Positions 13,576 to 26,527 of a stretch of 64,000 nt of DNA are shown here, in pieces. Source of the DNA: Sipunculus nudus (Eukaryota; Annelida; Sipuncula; Golfingiida; Sipunculidae); assembly GCA_026874595.1 (NCBI GenBank), contig CM049313.1, positions 17,607,508-17,671,507 of the forward strand. Direction: 5' to 3'. Every line of letters begins with the position of its first letter. Position 1 is the first letter of the stretch. Under the pieces are notes generated by a model. The model worked only from the letters and a program-made list of their open reading frames with translations. It was not told where the DNA came from and did not search any database. The position numbers and the translations under genes are program-made.

Positions 13576-14149
13576 CTAAAGCCCTGCTATTTTTACTAAG
13601 TCTGGTGCTTGCTTGCTCTAGAAGTGTTTGGTTGTTTTAGTTTTCTTTTTTTCAACACACTTCCACCGTGAAAGTTAATCGGGAATCAATGTTGACGCAC
13701 CGTTAACGTATCCTGTCTGCCCTGGGTGTTAGTGAAGTAAACAAGGCAAATTAGGGACCTTCTGTTGAAACATATTTGGAAATTTTCGTCTTGTGTTTCT
13801 GTGTTAGACTTGGTTTTATCTACGGCGAAGATTCATTATATTTTTCACAGGGTTTTAAAAAGCGTAGCACAACATGCATCCACGCTAATTATTCTTATTT
13901 TCCAAACGTGATAAAAGTAAATCCATTTTTAGGTCCTTGCATTTGTTCCTGAATAACACCAAAGCTTACAATGTTCCCCGTTTAGCGAAAGAACAGGAAC
14001 AGCCAGGGATAAGGGCATTTAATTTATACATTATTCTTAAATGAATTTTTGGTTACGATGGGGGTCTAAATTCCGTTTAATGGAACTAGTAAATACAGCT
14101 TACTTATATATAGTTATTCTGTGGGTACTTATTAGTGCCAGTTCATAAG

Positions 14150-14445
14150 TTGTCAACCTGGGCCATGCACACTGATACGCCCCCGGATCCCTGGGCCAGA
14201 CAGAGATATTCCCACGAATCCCTGGGCCAGTTCGATCGACCACGTATTCCAACAGCTGATCTGGGTAACACAGGGGTGACTAGTTATCCCGTTGGTAACA
14301 TATCTCGGTACGATGCTTCCTGATTGTCCCGATGTTACCCTGATTTTATCCCGATGTCTCCTCGGTCTTTTTTTCACTTACCGACGTCACCCCGATGTGT
14401 CCTGGTTATACCGTTGTCACATCGTCACATATCGGGGGCGACACC
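14150..14445. repeat. short degenerate repeats ('ccctgggcca' and 'cccgatgt')
   Basis: Two 'atccctgggccag' copies occur about 40 bp apart. They are followed by several imperfect 'tcccgatgt' or 'ccccgatgtgtcc' motifs. The flanks at 13576-14149 and 14446-15404 hold nothing recognisable. Confidence 0.4.
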
Positions 14446-15404
14446 TTTGAAGTGTGGACCTTGTCTAAGCCATCCAGTAACATAGTCATAGTATTAAAAG
14501 TAAAATTTAATGAAGGCGCTGCACGGGTTGAAGTCTGTCACATTCAGGGTCAACCCCGCATTTCCTAGTGCACTAAACACCCGACCACCGGCTGCTCTTT
14601 AGCAAGTTTATCAATTAGTTTATCAATTATCGAAAACGAGCCAATGACATGATGTGTAGCGTAGTACCTACAAATTAACATATAAAGTGAGAAGCGTAGA
14701 GGTTCAGAATTGAACAAGATAATAAACAGTGTATGTGCACCTATCGTGGTTGATTTTTTTTTTAGTATTTTTCACACTCTTGCTCGCTTGTACTTCCAGC
14801 AGTTTAAGCTTTGAGTAATTTGAAATATTTAATACTGCTATCTGTGGTAAAGAAGAACAACATAGATGTATTTATATATATATAGTCGATAATTCGCCCG
14901 GAATAAATGACAGGTGGTGTCGTCTCTTAATTGTTTGTCCTGGATCTGTATTATTGCTTTTCATTAGAATGACGCTATTTTCAGGGCTCTCCATACAAAC
15001 ATTTCTTTTGGTGCGTCAGAGTACTTTCGTGACGCATGCATGCGCCCTTATCGAACCTTAACTGGTTTATTTCTCCAGTTTCTTGAAACCGCTCTTGGGT
15101 TTGCCATTTTTCATACACACTAAAACCACAGTCGCTCGAATCCCTATTTCAGGGGGAAATGGGAAGAAACAGTGTTTATTGCACCTCTAAAGCGAGGTAA
15201 GGAGAAGTAATACAAAGCATATATATACGCATATATAGTGCAAAGTTTCTTCCATTTCTCGAAAAAAACACAACCATATTATTCGGGCGACTGTGAAAAA
15301 AAACATATGTCACATATGAATATAACAATTTCAGAATATAGGACAATGTGTAATTATATCCATATGTTCCATAAATTGTTCATGTTTATATTGAGTGGTA
15401 AAAG

Positions 15405-15650
15405 GGACCTGAACAGCTGAGTGGTAAAACGCTCGGCCTTCTCTGCTTGCGACCCGGGTTCGATTCCCAATGTGGCTATGAGAATGGGTTGTAGTGGCCC
15501 GTCCAAGGTCGGTGGTTTGAGGGTCCTCCGGATTCCTCCACCCTTACCGACTACCGAGCGCCAACATCCCTGCCATGAAGATTGCCTCGTATTAGTCATT
15601 ATAGATAGTTGTACAATCCATGTAAAATAAATAAAGTTTATATTCAAGAC
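15405..15650 (+). mobile_element. tRNA-derived SINE
   Basis: The 5' part reads like a tRNA: an A-box-like 'agctgagtggtaaaacgctcgg' at about 15414-15435 and a B box 'ggttcgattcc' at 15457-15467, spaced as in RNA polymerase III promoters. A non-tRNA body follows ('gtggcccgtccaaggtcggtgg...ccatgaagattgcctcgtatt'), ending near an AT-rich 'aaataaataaag' tail. There is no intact cloverleaf acceptor stem, so this is a SINE rather than a tRNA gene. Confidence 0.75.
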
Positions 15651-16180
15651 TATATTTGAAGATATAAATGGATCAATTTTGAACGCATAATTCTGTGATT
15701 TGTTTGTATGGCGCAGCATGTGATTAAAATGGCAAAAAGGTAATAACACTACATTAAAAATGCATTTTTTTGTGTTTTCTGCTTCAAAATTACCCCTCCC
15801 ACACCGACCGTTCGCGGGCGCCTTCGCGCCCTGCCACTTTAGACATAACCCCCCCCCCCCCACTCCCCGCCCCCACTTTCAAAATCGCTCCAAAGCCTAG
15901 GCTTTTAATCCGACCTTTTGACCTAATCATTCATATTAGCCCAAACATAGGTCCTACACACAAGGTTTTCCGTGTCTATGGATGCGAGAGCTGTTCATGA
16001 GACATTAGCCACGTCTCATTAGATCTTATCAGAAACAAAACACTGATGATATCTTTATATTCTTATATATTTTTATTTTCAAATTTATGGAGCTTTAACT
16101 TATTATGTCTGCCAAAACAAAGATTTGCGAATATTATGTTTTTGACCTGGTTCCGCCGCCGCCGCGGCGTTCTTTTGTAA
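15651..16180. other. no gene recognised
   Basis: A poly-C tract lies near 15850. Otherwise nothing is recognised. Confidence 0.4.
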
Positions 16181-16960
16181 TATAAGTGTGTCATTGCGTG
16201 TCCATTGATCTTGGATCTCTCCATCTCTTACTCGTGACTGGTGGCGCCACCTACAGTGATTTTCTCGTGGCGTCGTTCCATGCGTTTGCCATCAGTTCGT
16301 CTAAGTGATTGGTTAAACGTATTGGGCTGATATTGTGCCTGGCCATAGATCTTGGATATCTCTTTCTCGTATGCAGGACTGCCGCTTTCTGCAATCTTTT
16401 TCGCGTGGCGTCCATCAGTACGTTTGTTTTAGGTTAAAGTTGCCCATACCTCAGGAGTGGTTCAATGTATTGCTCTAAAATCTAGCATGTCCATCCATCT
16501 TTGAGAGTTTTCTTATAGACCAGACAGCTGGCGCCACATACCTACCCTTTTTCGTAGAATACATTAATCCCTTTCCCTAGGAGCGATTTGCCGTATTGGT
16601 CTGGAATTGTACATTTCCATAGATCTTGGCTGCCTCAATCTTGTTTTCAAGACTGTTGGCGCCATCTGCAATTGTTTTTGGCGTCTACCCGTCTGTTTCC
16701 GTTGGGTTAAAAATCGCCAACCTCTGAGGTGTGTATGGATATATCAGCCTGGAATTTTGGCATGTTTATCCGTCTTGGATAACTTTGTTGTAGACTAAAC
16801 AGGTGGTGCCCCCTGCTGTGTTGTGTTTATAGAATACATTAATGCACTTTTTCCGTGGATTGGGGTCGCGGCCTGATAAATTATTACATGGTGTATCCAT
16901 CTGTAGATCTGTTTTTGGTGAAAATTTCACAAATAATTATGAGGAGTTTAATTAGCATTT
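16181..16960 (+). repeat. diverged array with GGTGGCGCCACC-like cores
   Basis: Repeated blocks of the form 'cat(a/c)gatcttgga...ctggtggcgccacct...' followed by 'ctcaggagtggttcaatgtattg' recur every roughly 150-200 bp (for example near 16210, 16370, 16520, 16640 and 16800). The same alternating blocks occur at 25500-26115. The first unit has a perfect 12-bp palindrome, GGTGGCGCCACC, near 16239. The array is non-coding. Confidence 0.7.
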
Positions 16961-18507
16961 CTGATGCAACAAATTTGGAGTCATGTCAGTAATATTCAAT
17001 GCTTTACATTACCCATGCCTCTGTGATATGGCGGATACACGTAGTCGCTTGTCGACTGCCCGTATTCTATTTTTTTATGTTTTATGTATATACTGTCAGC
17101 ACTTAAACGTCTCTCTGCTCACAAAGCCACATGTTTAATAGAACAGAACACAACTAATGCATTATACCTATCAGTTATATCCTGTACTACCTTTCCACGT
17201 TAAAGGATCAAAGAAAAAACAATCCCCCAAAACCTTACAATGCATTTAAAAAAGCAGTTGTTTAATGGTTACAGTGGGCTTATGTTTTATTCTTGCAATG
17301 ATGCAATGAATAAATAATGCGTCTTTTCGTCTGTTTATATTTAAAAAACGATATTCAGAATTCTATTAAAAAGGAAAAACAAATGGTTTTTGATTGGCAT
17401 TTAATGGGTTCGAGTGTGATTGAGTGCTCGGAAATTTCAGTGAGAATATTTCATAAACATGTATACAAAATTTAAATGCAATAGAATATAGACAGATACA
17501 AGTGAAAATGTCAGTGCTTTTACAAATGCATTTTCATTTTGAACTCTAATCTGATTGCATAATACAGGACTCAAATTTAACTTAACATTATCGATACATT
17601 GTTTTCATGAATTGTTGCAGTTATAGAATATCATTGATTATTTTTTAATTGTGTTGAATTTTTAAACTCTAAGATTGCAAGTGAATTTTTAAAAATATCA
17701 AATGTTTCCTACTATATCCAAATGGTATAATGCAGAGTTACTGGACATTTGCATTGAAATGTGACAGGCTTAATATGACAGAACATAACTAATGCTAGTG
17801 CCTATCCGTCATTTTATTATTTACACTCCATTACCTTTCTTTTATGTGTTGAAATGAATTACTGATGCTCAGCTGTCACGAACGAAGATGGAGATATAAG
17901 AAATCTGTTTAAAATGTAATACAAATGGGGATGAAACTGACAGTGAAAGGGTTCAACTGCGATTTAGTGCATTGTAAATGTAAATAATGTAAATGTAAAT
18001 AAGATCATTTCAAATTAATCAAATGCAAATGTAAGTGCAATAGAACATCGACAGACGCGGAAGTGAATGAACTCGACTCACTTGGCACAACTCTTTTTAA
18101 ATATTTCGGGAAAGATCGGCTAACTCGTATTAAGCTTTTTTTAAAACTTGAGATGTATTGGCAACTCGTAATGGATCATAGCAAACTGGTAACAAAGGTC
18201 TTAGTAAGCTCTTATGTCACATATGTCAATTACGACCTTGTCCTCCTGGAAAACATGATTTTAAGTTACTCCCTGGAGTAATTTGATGTCAATTTTCTGT
18301 ATTCGTTTTCGATTTACGGACCGCCCTTCCCCGGAAATTTGATATTAGCTTCGAGTATACCCCTACCAGCTTCTGTTTTCTTAACAGAGGGGTTTATCTG
18401 TAATTGTAACACTAGGACACTCTGTTGAGGGGATATTATTCTGACAGCGGAAGGTGTTGGTCTGCATGTAGTTCACATGCGAGAATAAGCGTATATTAAC
18501 TGTGGTG

Positions 18508-18538
<31 letters not shown>

Positions 18539-19696
18539 GGTCGCAAAGAAAAGTTTCATGTATCTGGATTAACCCCTTCTTGATCGAGCACTTGGGCAGT
18601 CAGCACTGATGAACTAAGTTTGTCTTTCTCGGAAGAACTTATGTCGTATCGGTTTTGGCATACGGGTTTGGAAAAAAAGGAAAAAAGGGCAATTCATAAA
18701 TGTTATGCTTTAATAAATAGAATGTCGAGATCTTAAAAGTTTCATGGATTAAGACCCCACATGTTCAATATTTTTAAGATATAATCTCATAGAAAACTGG
18801 CCATAAAGAAAATAATAATATAGTTTTTAGAATACTGAAATTCGGAATAAATTAGTGTTGCTGAAACGGCGATCTAGTAGACCAACATTATATTTTACCG
18901 TTAACTGGCAAATTTTCCTTGCTTTAATTTTTTTGTTCAGATATTTGTTTTTAGCTTAATCAGCTCAATATATTTAAATGTATTTACACAACTAATTCAC
19001 CAGTATATATGATGTAATTTATCATATTATACCAGTCGACTTAAACTTTCATTTACATCTGGTATAATGCCTCTTTGCTATCATTTTAAGTGCATGGATG
19101 CAAGAAAAATCTTCTTGCAAGGGTTATGGCTAAATCAAATTCAGGCATTGGTTGTCAAATATTTATCATCAGCTGAAACAGTCAAACTGTCACATATGTA
19201 AATTAAAATCATAAATAATTATTTATTCATACTTCGCAGACACGTACTCACAAGAGTACAACTCTTCTTATTACTGATTTTGGCTTAGTAAATCCTTCCC
19301 CAACAGTATACAATGCATTGGGGCCGCTAAGTACACCAGAGGCGTCGAAATAATATGCAGTAAAGGAGCAGATATATCCATTAAAATACGTTGTATTAGA
19401 ACTGTATCTACGCTAATTACATGAACACGATAAATGTTGCGGAAAGAACTCGACAGAATAAGTAATAAATTTGGTAAGGATGCTAATGTCCGATGTAAAC
19501 AGAAGTTTTTTTAATTGAATTGGGTAAAATCTTGATTTTGAATAGTGACCGTTGAGAGAAGTAGTCTCAGACGTCCGAGAATCCCTGGATGGACAAAATG
19601 TGGTTTGAATAGAGACGACCTCTGGTGGACGGGTGATAAAGCGGAAATGAACTTCAGGTGTCATTAAGAATAAACTCTTGTACAATCTTCTTACAG
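16961..19696. other. AT-rich interval upstream of the first visible channel exon
   Basis: It contains a (GT)n plus poly-G tract at about 18508-18540 and a segment near 18230-18420 related to the 13.2-kb repeat. I found no exon encoding the missing N-terminal half of the channel T1 domain. Confidence 0.45.
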
Positions 19697-19915
19697 GAAC
19701 TGCTGTACTGGGGATTAGAGGAGATGGACATCGAGCCCTGCTGCTGGGGAGATTACAGCAAATACACCGACCATAAAGAGACGCTGGCCAATCTTGACGA
19801 CAACTTTGCCTTTATTGACCAAGGAGCGTGGGGCGACAAACAGACCAAGATTAAACAATGGGCGTCGAGGATATGGCGGTTCCTCGAAGACCCGAGCTCA
19901 TCAAGATGGGCTAAG
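19697..19915 (+). CDS. Kv channel exon: C-terminal half of T1 and linker to S1
   Basis: The exon encodes 73 residues. It follows a polypyrimidine-AG acceptor ('cttcttacag') and ends at AAG|GTAAAT, a good donor, with phase 0 at both ends. The residues 'ELLYWGLEEMDIEPCCW' are the end of a Kv T1 tetramerisation domain. The paired Cys belong to the zinc-binding HxxxxxC...CC set that marks non-Shaker (Kv2-4/Shab-Shal-Shaw) T1 interfaces. The second half ('WASRIWRFLEDPSSSRWAK') is the usual linker into S1. The preceding exon, which should carry the other zinc ligands, is not visible in the window. Confidence 0.92.
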
Positions 19916-22900
19916 GTAAATTTGACCATGGAAATACAGCAGTTTATAGGTTATATGTGGAGGAAATTCTATTTCAGTGCGGAATTGCTATTGTAGAAAT
20001 CCTTTCATTATCGCCCAGACACCTAACATTTGAGTTTGAACATAATGATTCCAACTGCGTTGTACAAATAGCGCAAAAGCACTAATGGACATAACTTCCA
20101 GCATACAAAATTATCATGATGCAACGTGTACAACAGGTTTGCTGGCAAGATAATAACATGGTCTTTTGCACCTTAGATTCTGGTCTCAAAATGTAAATAT
20201 TACTCAATCCTACTAAATGGACGAATAAGCTCCCTGTGCTGTAGGTTTACCCATTTCATAATTCTTGGTGCTTAAATCCAGACAAGTAAAATACAAGGCA
20301 GATAATAAAAACGTTTAAAATTTAAAGTTTAAAAAGCGGTCAAATGAGACATATATATCATGCTAACTAAAGAATAATCGTAGCATAGTGGTTACGACTC
20401 CTGAGCCCAAGATCTCTTATAGTGCCAAAGTAGAGGCGTAATCTAATGAATAGTTAACAATGGTTTTTGTCTTGTGAATTTTTCCCTGGATATAAATCTG
20501 AAGTTCATACAATTCAAGAATAACATATTATACTTATTCATACCTCCGTTCTCTCTCAGCAGACAATGGCGATGACGACACAAGGGTCAAATCTCGTTAA
20601 AAAAAGTGACAACTCCGTGCTTTATACCTTGTATGAATGCTTATTAACCCAAATCTTAATTGACTCCGTGCTTTATACCTTGTTTAAATGCTTATTAACC
20701 CAAATCTTGATTCTGGATGTAATCAAGAAACACAAAACATACACAAGATAAAGGTATAAATCGATGGTAAATTGTAGTTTTTCATTGGCATGAAAATGAA
20801 CCTTCGCCTACTGAGACAAAGAAAGAAATCGCAAAAAAAATCCCTTGCTATTAAAGACTAACCATGCGCACCTCCTAGTCCATTAAGATATCGCCAAGGA
20901 ATCATTTTAAAAGAAATCTATGGAAAAAAATGTAACTTGGAAAAATATAAATGCATAACATGTACAGTACTCTTTCTCGGAGAAAACAATACCATTACTA
21001 GAAATCTGCATCAAAATAGATGCACAAGTTTCAATAAAGCTCTGCGGACACAGTGGACACAGTCACTCCGAGGTGCTGGACGCTCGACCGTGACTATAAT
21101 AGGTAGCCAGGCCACATTGATAAGGCGGGACCTTCTGTGCATTCACTAATTCTAGACAATATTCACAGGTGCATTCGTGCATGTGCGACCGTACATTTGT
21201 GAATATTACTAGATGACGCTCTAGGATCCGGAGAAGTTGCTGAACCAAACCTTAAAGGTAGTATCTCACATGGCTGCGACAGCTTGCGACTAGTTGAAGA
21301 CACGACAATTGCGACAAAATACACGAATTAGCGACAATTGTCACTTGCAATCACACTGAATCGTATTTACGACATGTTTGCGGACATCGTACGAGTGTTT
21401 GCCCGAAAATTCGGCTTGAATTCGTATACCCGTCGTGCGAGTGTCGTGCGTGTTCACTAGACAGTTGCACAACATTTGTGAAATATTCGCACGACAGTTC
21501 GCAACCAGACTGTCAGATTCTCATTTTTATCTCCAAATATTCGCAATGTAGTTGCATAGGTCGCAAACCCCTCTCAAAGTTGTCTCCCAGTTCTCGCAAT
21601 TCCTGACCCGCAGAAACTGACTTAAGAATAGTTCGAGACATGTTTGAGACGGGTTTGAGACACAAGCGACGCCTCTGCGACTATTTAGCGAAAAATTTTG
21701 TTTTGCGAATTTTTTAACATGTTCAAAATTTGTTTGACAAGAAAGCGACACTTTGCAAATCGCGCGAGAATATTGAGAACCGCCGCGAATGTTTTAAGAC
21801 ACTTTTGAGACTCTCGCGAATGAATTCGCAATTTGTAGCAAAGTTGTTGCAGCCCATTGAGATACAGGCTTAATCTAATAGATTCTTCTTTGGCCCATTC
21901 CTGAAATGCCCTAAAATGGGATTTCGTTCATGGTTGCGTTAGTTATCTTTCGAAAAAACACACACACACAAAACACACAAAAACACGAACGGGAATGAAC
22001 GCAAAACCTCCTGGCGGAGGTAACTACAGTTAGTAGGACTATTTATCCCGATGTAATGTTATTCCGTTCTTTGTAGGTATACGCTTTTGTGTCCATGCTG
22101 TTTGTGGCGACATCTATTCTGACGTTTGTAGCTGAGACACACAAACTCTGCCAGGTGGACTCGATAACAAACAGACCAATGTCGGAAGTCGACCCAGATA
22201 ACGAGGAACTGACGGCTACAGGATCCGTCAACTGCTGCTGTGAGTCCGACAATCAAACAGCAGTTGTGACCAAACCAGTTCCTCATCCCGCCATCCAATA
22301 TGTGGACTACGTCTGTGTGTCCTATTTTACATTTGAGATTATCTTACGGTTTGTTGTTTCTCCGGACAAGCTGCAGTTCGTCAAGAAATTGCTGAATATT
22401 ATAGACTTTGTGTGTTTGCTGCCGCACTACGCGGCCATTATTGTTGAAGCTATTAACCCAGCACTTGGCACTGCGTCTGCGTTCAAGATTATAACCATGC
22501 TACGCATTGTGCGTGTACTTCGGATTTTTAAACTCATGAAACACTACAGTGCATTTAAAATCCTGGCCTATACTATACAGGTCAGCACAAAGGAGCTTTT
22601 TCTTATGATTGTGTTCCTGATGAGTGGTGTTCTCATGTTTGCTAGTGTTATTCATTTTGCAGAGGAGAAAAATTTCCCTAACATCCCGATCGCGTTCTGG
22701 TGGGCACTGGTTACCATGACGACAGTTGGATATGGTGACAAATATCCTACAAGTTACCCTGGTTACATACTCGGTGCGGTATCTGTAATATGCGGTGTAC
22801 TGGTAATTGCGTTTACCGTCCCGATTGTGGTAAATAACTTTTCATTGTACTATCAACACGCTCAGTCCCGCATTAAACTTCCGGTGGAAAAACGAAGGAA

Positions 22901-25900
22901 AGAACATTTGCGCAGACTCCAGCGGATGCAGCGTAGTGATACCCCGGGCAGCGTTGGATCAAGCGTTTTCTCTAACGATAGAATTCAAATGGATGACGTT
23001 ATATTTCGATCAACACCTGCATCAACACCACGTGACCGGTCTGGTTCTCTTTCGAAACAGATGAACATACGAGATGACGCTAACCATGAAAATAATCTTG
23101 ATAAAGGAACCAAACATGTAAAAACGACAAAACACGGTGCGTCTAAGACAATACGAGAGGCGGACTGTGGAACGCCAGTTGAGGCAACAAGACCACCGGA
23201 CATGGCCGAAAATGGCCGAACATGCTCGACCGATTCTGGATTTGATGATCCTGATAAACTGAAGAAGAAAGGAAGAAAGGTAAGGGCATGTCCAAAACCC
23301 TGTTTAAATAACAATTACCTAAACCTGTTTTAAGTGAATAAATTTGATGTCTTCTTTTATACAGAGAACAGTAAAAGTATAAGCACATTTTTCATTACGT
23401 TGCAACTTAAGTATATAATTAAAAAAAAATAAACCGAATGCCAATATATTATATGAATATCAGTTAAACGCTTATGTGCAAATAAAAGTTTGTGTACATA
23501 CTACAATCTAAAAACGATTGAGATAGAATAAATACTTTTAAAGGATAACCAATTATTGAAAATAGTACACATTTAAAAGAAGGTAAATGACAAACTTAAG
23601 AATGAAGTTAAGTTGTCATATTATGTGTTTCAGAGCCTCGTGACTCTGAAACCTTGTTAAAATTCTCAAACGTTTCCTTAATTGACGGGGACAGGGAAAG
23701 GCCACCCCATCCGTTCAATATCTTTCACTCACAATAGGTATGGTTTATGACTAAAGGGCACATATTACACAATGTCAATGTATACTAACTGTAATAAATG
23801 ATTATCCAAATTGTAGAAACATGAAGAACAGACAAAGGAGCTGCTAGCAGGTCTAGCAGGGGCCAACAGGAGGTTTGATGACGAACGAAAACGGCAGGAA
23901 TACCTGATAGCAAGGAAAAGGGAACTGAGAGCCAAAGCTCACCAGGAGAGGGAGAATACGCTAAAAGAAGACAACAAAAAAGAAGAGGCAAAATCGAAAT
24001 CTAAAAGGTAGGACATCGGAAACTTAATGATAAATCTTGTACGAACTACATTCTATTTAGTTTTTCGCCAACTATTTACTTTCAGAATTATGTCCTAATC
24101 TGAAAGCTAGGACATTCTGTGAAACGGGTAATAGATGGCTACATAAGAGTACCGCGTTTACAAAAGGACGCTCGAAATCATGGAACCAAATGTACCCAAT
24201 AACGTACATTAAAAAGAGCAAAAAAAAATCTCAATCATACCTCCCCTTAAATATCTTTTACGAAGATGGGTATTTGGTAATCGAAAGAAAAGAGAATTTT
24301 CCCCAAACATGGTTTGAAATAAAACCGTTCCAAGACTGACACGAATACATGTGTTTGATACTCAAAACAAAATATGTAATGGTAAGTCTCTAAAGTGTAA
24401 TAACATTCTTCTTGCACAAGTGTATGTTTATGAAAGTACCAAATTCATCCACCAGCTGAAATGAGAATATAATTTTGCAAGGAAAACACCGAAAGATAAT
24501 CCAACTAAATAGTTTCTTGTTCTCTCAGTCTCTATTATTAGCTCAGCTGTCTGAAAGTCATCTGAGCTATGGCGATCACCCTTTTTCCGTCGTCCGTCCG
24601 GCCGTCCGTTAACAGGGCACAAATCGTAACCGCTGGACCTGGAATCTACTAACTTGACATCCAGGGTAGTCCATGAAAAATCTCCTTGAAAATCTGAAAT
24701 AAGGTCTCTGTTACCCATATTTTCCATGCTATGGGTCCCGTAAGTACCCCCCCCCCCCCCCCCGAGTAATCAACAATTTGATACAAAACCTCAAATACTT
24801 GAATAACTACTGCATTGATCACCATGATTCTTTGTATGAATATTGATCATGGAGTGTTTCATCAGTTCTTGCAAACTGGTGGCGCAACCTGTATTTTTTT
24901 CAAATTTTCGATTTTTTTTTTCTCTATTTTTGATACCTTCAAAGAAGCTGTCATCTGTAAACATGGCACAAATTGTAACCGGTGGACCTGGAATCTTTTC
25001 ACTTGACATCAAAAAAGATCCATGAAAAGTCTATGTGGAAACCTGAAATTTGGTCTCTGTTACCTATTTTCTCCGAGGTATGGGTCTCATTAGTACCCCA
25101 AGAATAATCAAAATTTTGATACGAAAGCTACAGTATCCGAATAATAAATGCCTTGATCACCATGATTCTTTGCATGAATATTGATCATGGAGTCATCCAT
25201 CGGTTCCTACAAACTGGTGGCGCAACCGGTATTTTTTCTAATCTTTACAATTTTTTTCTCTCTAATTTTGATACCTTTAAAGAAGTTGTCATCTGTTAAC
25301 AGGGCACAAACTGTAACTGCTGGACCTGGAATCGTCTTACTTGAAATCAAGGGAGGTCCACAAAAAGTCTATTTAGAAACCTTAAATTAAGTCTCTGTTA
25401 CTTATATCCTCCGAGCTACGGGACTTGTAAGTACCCCTCAGAATAATTGTGCCTAACAAAGACAGGTGGCACCATCAGCAATTCTTTCTGTACAGTATGA
25501 ATCTGGGTGTCTTTGATATAACAGCCCATAGCTCAGGAGTGGCTGAATGTATTGTGCTGAAAGTCTGCATGTCTATAGACCTTGGATCTCATTATCTCAT
25601 ACTTGCGACTGGTGGCGCCACCTACAATACCTTTTGTGTAGTGTCCATCTGTGCATTCACCATCTGTTAGTCTTAGTGGTTCTTCAACGTATTGGGTTGA
25701 TATGTGCATGTTCATGGATTCTCAACACCTACATCTCGTGAACATGTGCTTTTGGTGAAAATTGCTCATATCTCAGGAATGGTTCGAGATATTGGTATGA
25801 AATTTGGCATGTACATCTATCTTGGAAAGTTTCTCATAAGCCAGACAGGTGGCGCCTCCTACTTTTTTGGTTTTGTAAAATAAAAAAGCACATTTCTCAC

Positions 25901-26433
25901 TAGTGATTTGCCGTATTGGCCTGAATTGGTGCATACCCTTAGATCTTGGACTCCTCCATATTGTACTCAAGACTGGTGCTGCATTCTGCAATAGTTTTCT
26001 TGTGGCCTCTATCCATACATTTTGGGTGAAAATTGCTCATATTTTAGGAGTGGTTCAAGGTATTGGTCTGAAATTTGGCATGTCAATCCGTCTTTAAGAG
26101 TGTTCTCGTAATCCAGACATTTCTTAGGACTCTTCACAAAATTCATGATTTTTTGGCACTCTGGCAGTCATTCTGCTCATTGTTCAACATTCCTTGAATT
26201 CAGCGGAGCGTCATAGCCCATGGGCCACCAGTTGTATGGTACGCGAATTGAATTTGCATCGAATACTATACCGGTCCGTACGCTATACTAAACAATTACA
26301 CGGTCAAGGAGATTGTCTAGCCGTGATAGAGAAAGGTTTTGAAAGTGTTATTCGCCCTGTTACCACCAATCAAACATTCTGGAGTCAAACATTTTCAAAT
26401 TTACAAATTATAACATTTATTTAACGGGAGACA

Positions 26434-26527
<94 letters not shown>

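Larger units (their letters stand above)
19916..22076 (+). other. channel intron 1 (2161 bp) with transposon insertion
   Basis: Bounded by GTAAAT and TTTGTAG. It contains a 51-bp tandem duplication at 20611-20712 ('actccgtgctttatacc...ttaacccaaatctt' twice) and a TTAA-flanked element at 21252-21873. No extra exon is seen. Confidence 0.8.

Noticed and set aside
20379-20430. tRNA A-box-like 'tagcatagtggttacgac'
   Set aside because: No B box at the required distance and no cloverleaf, so it could be chance or a very old SINE fragment.
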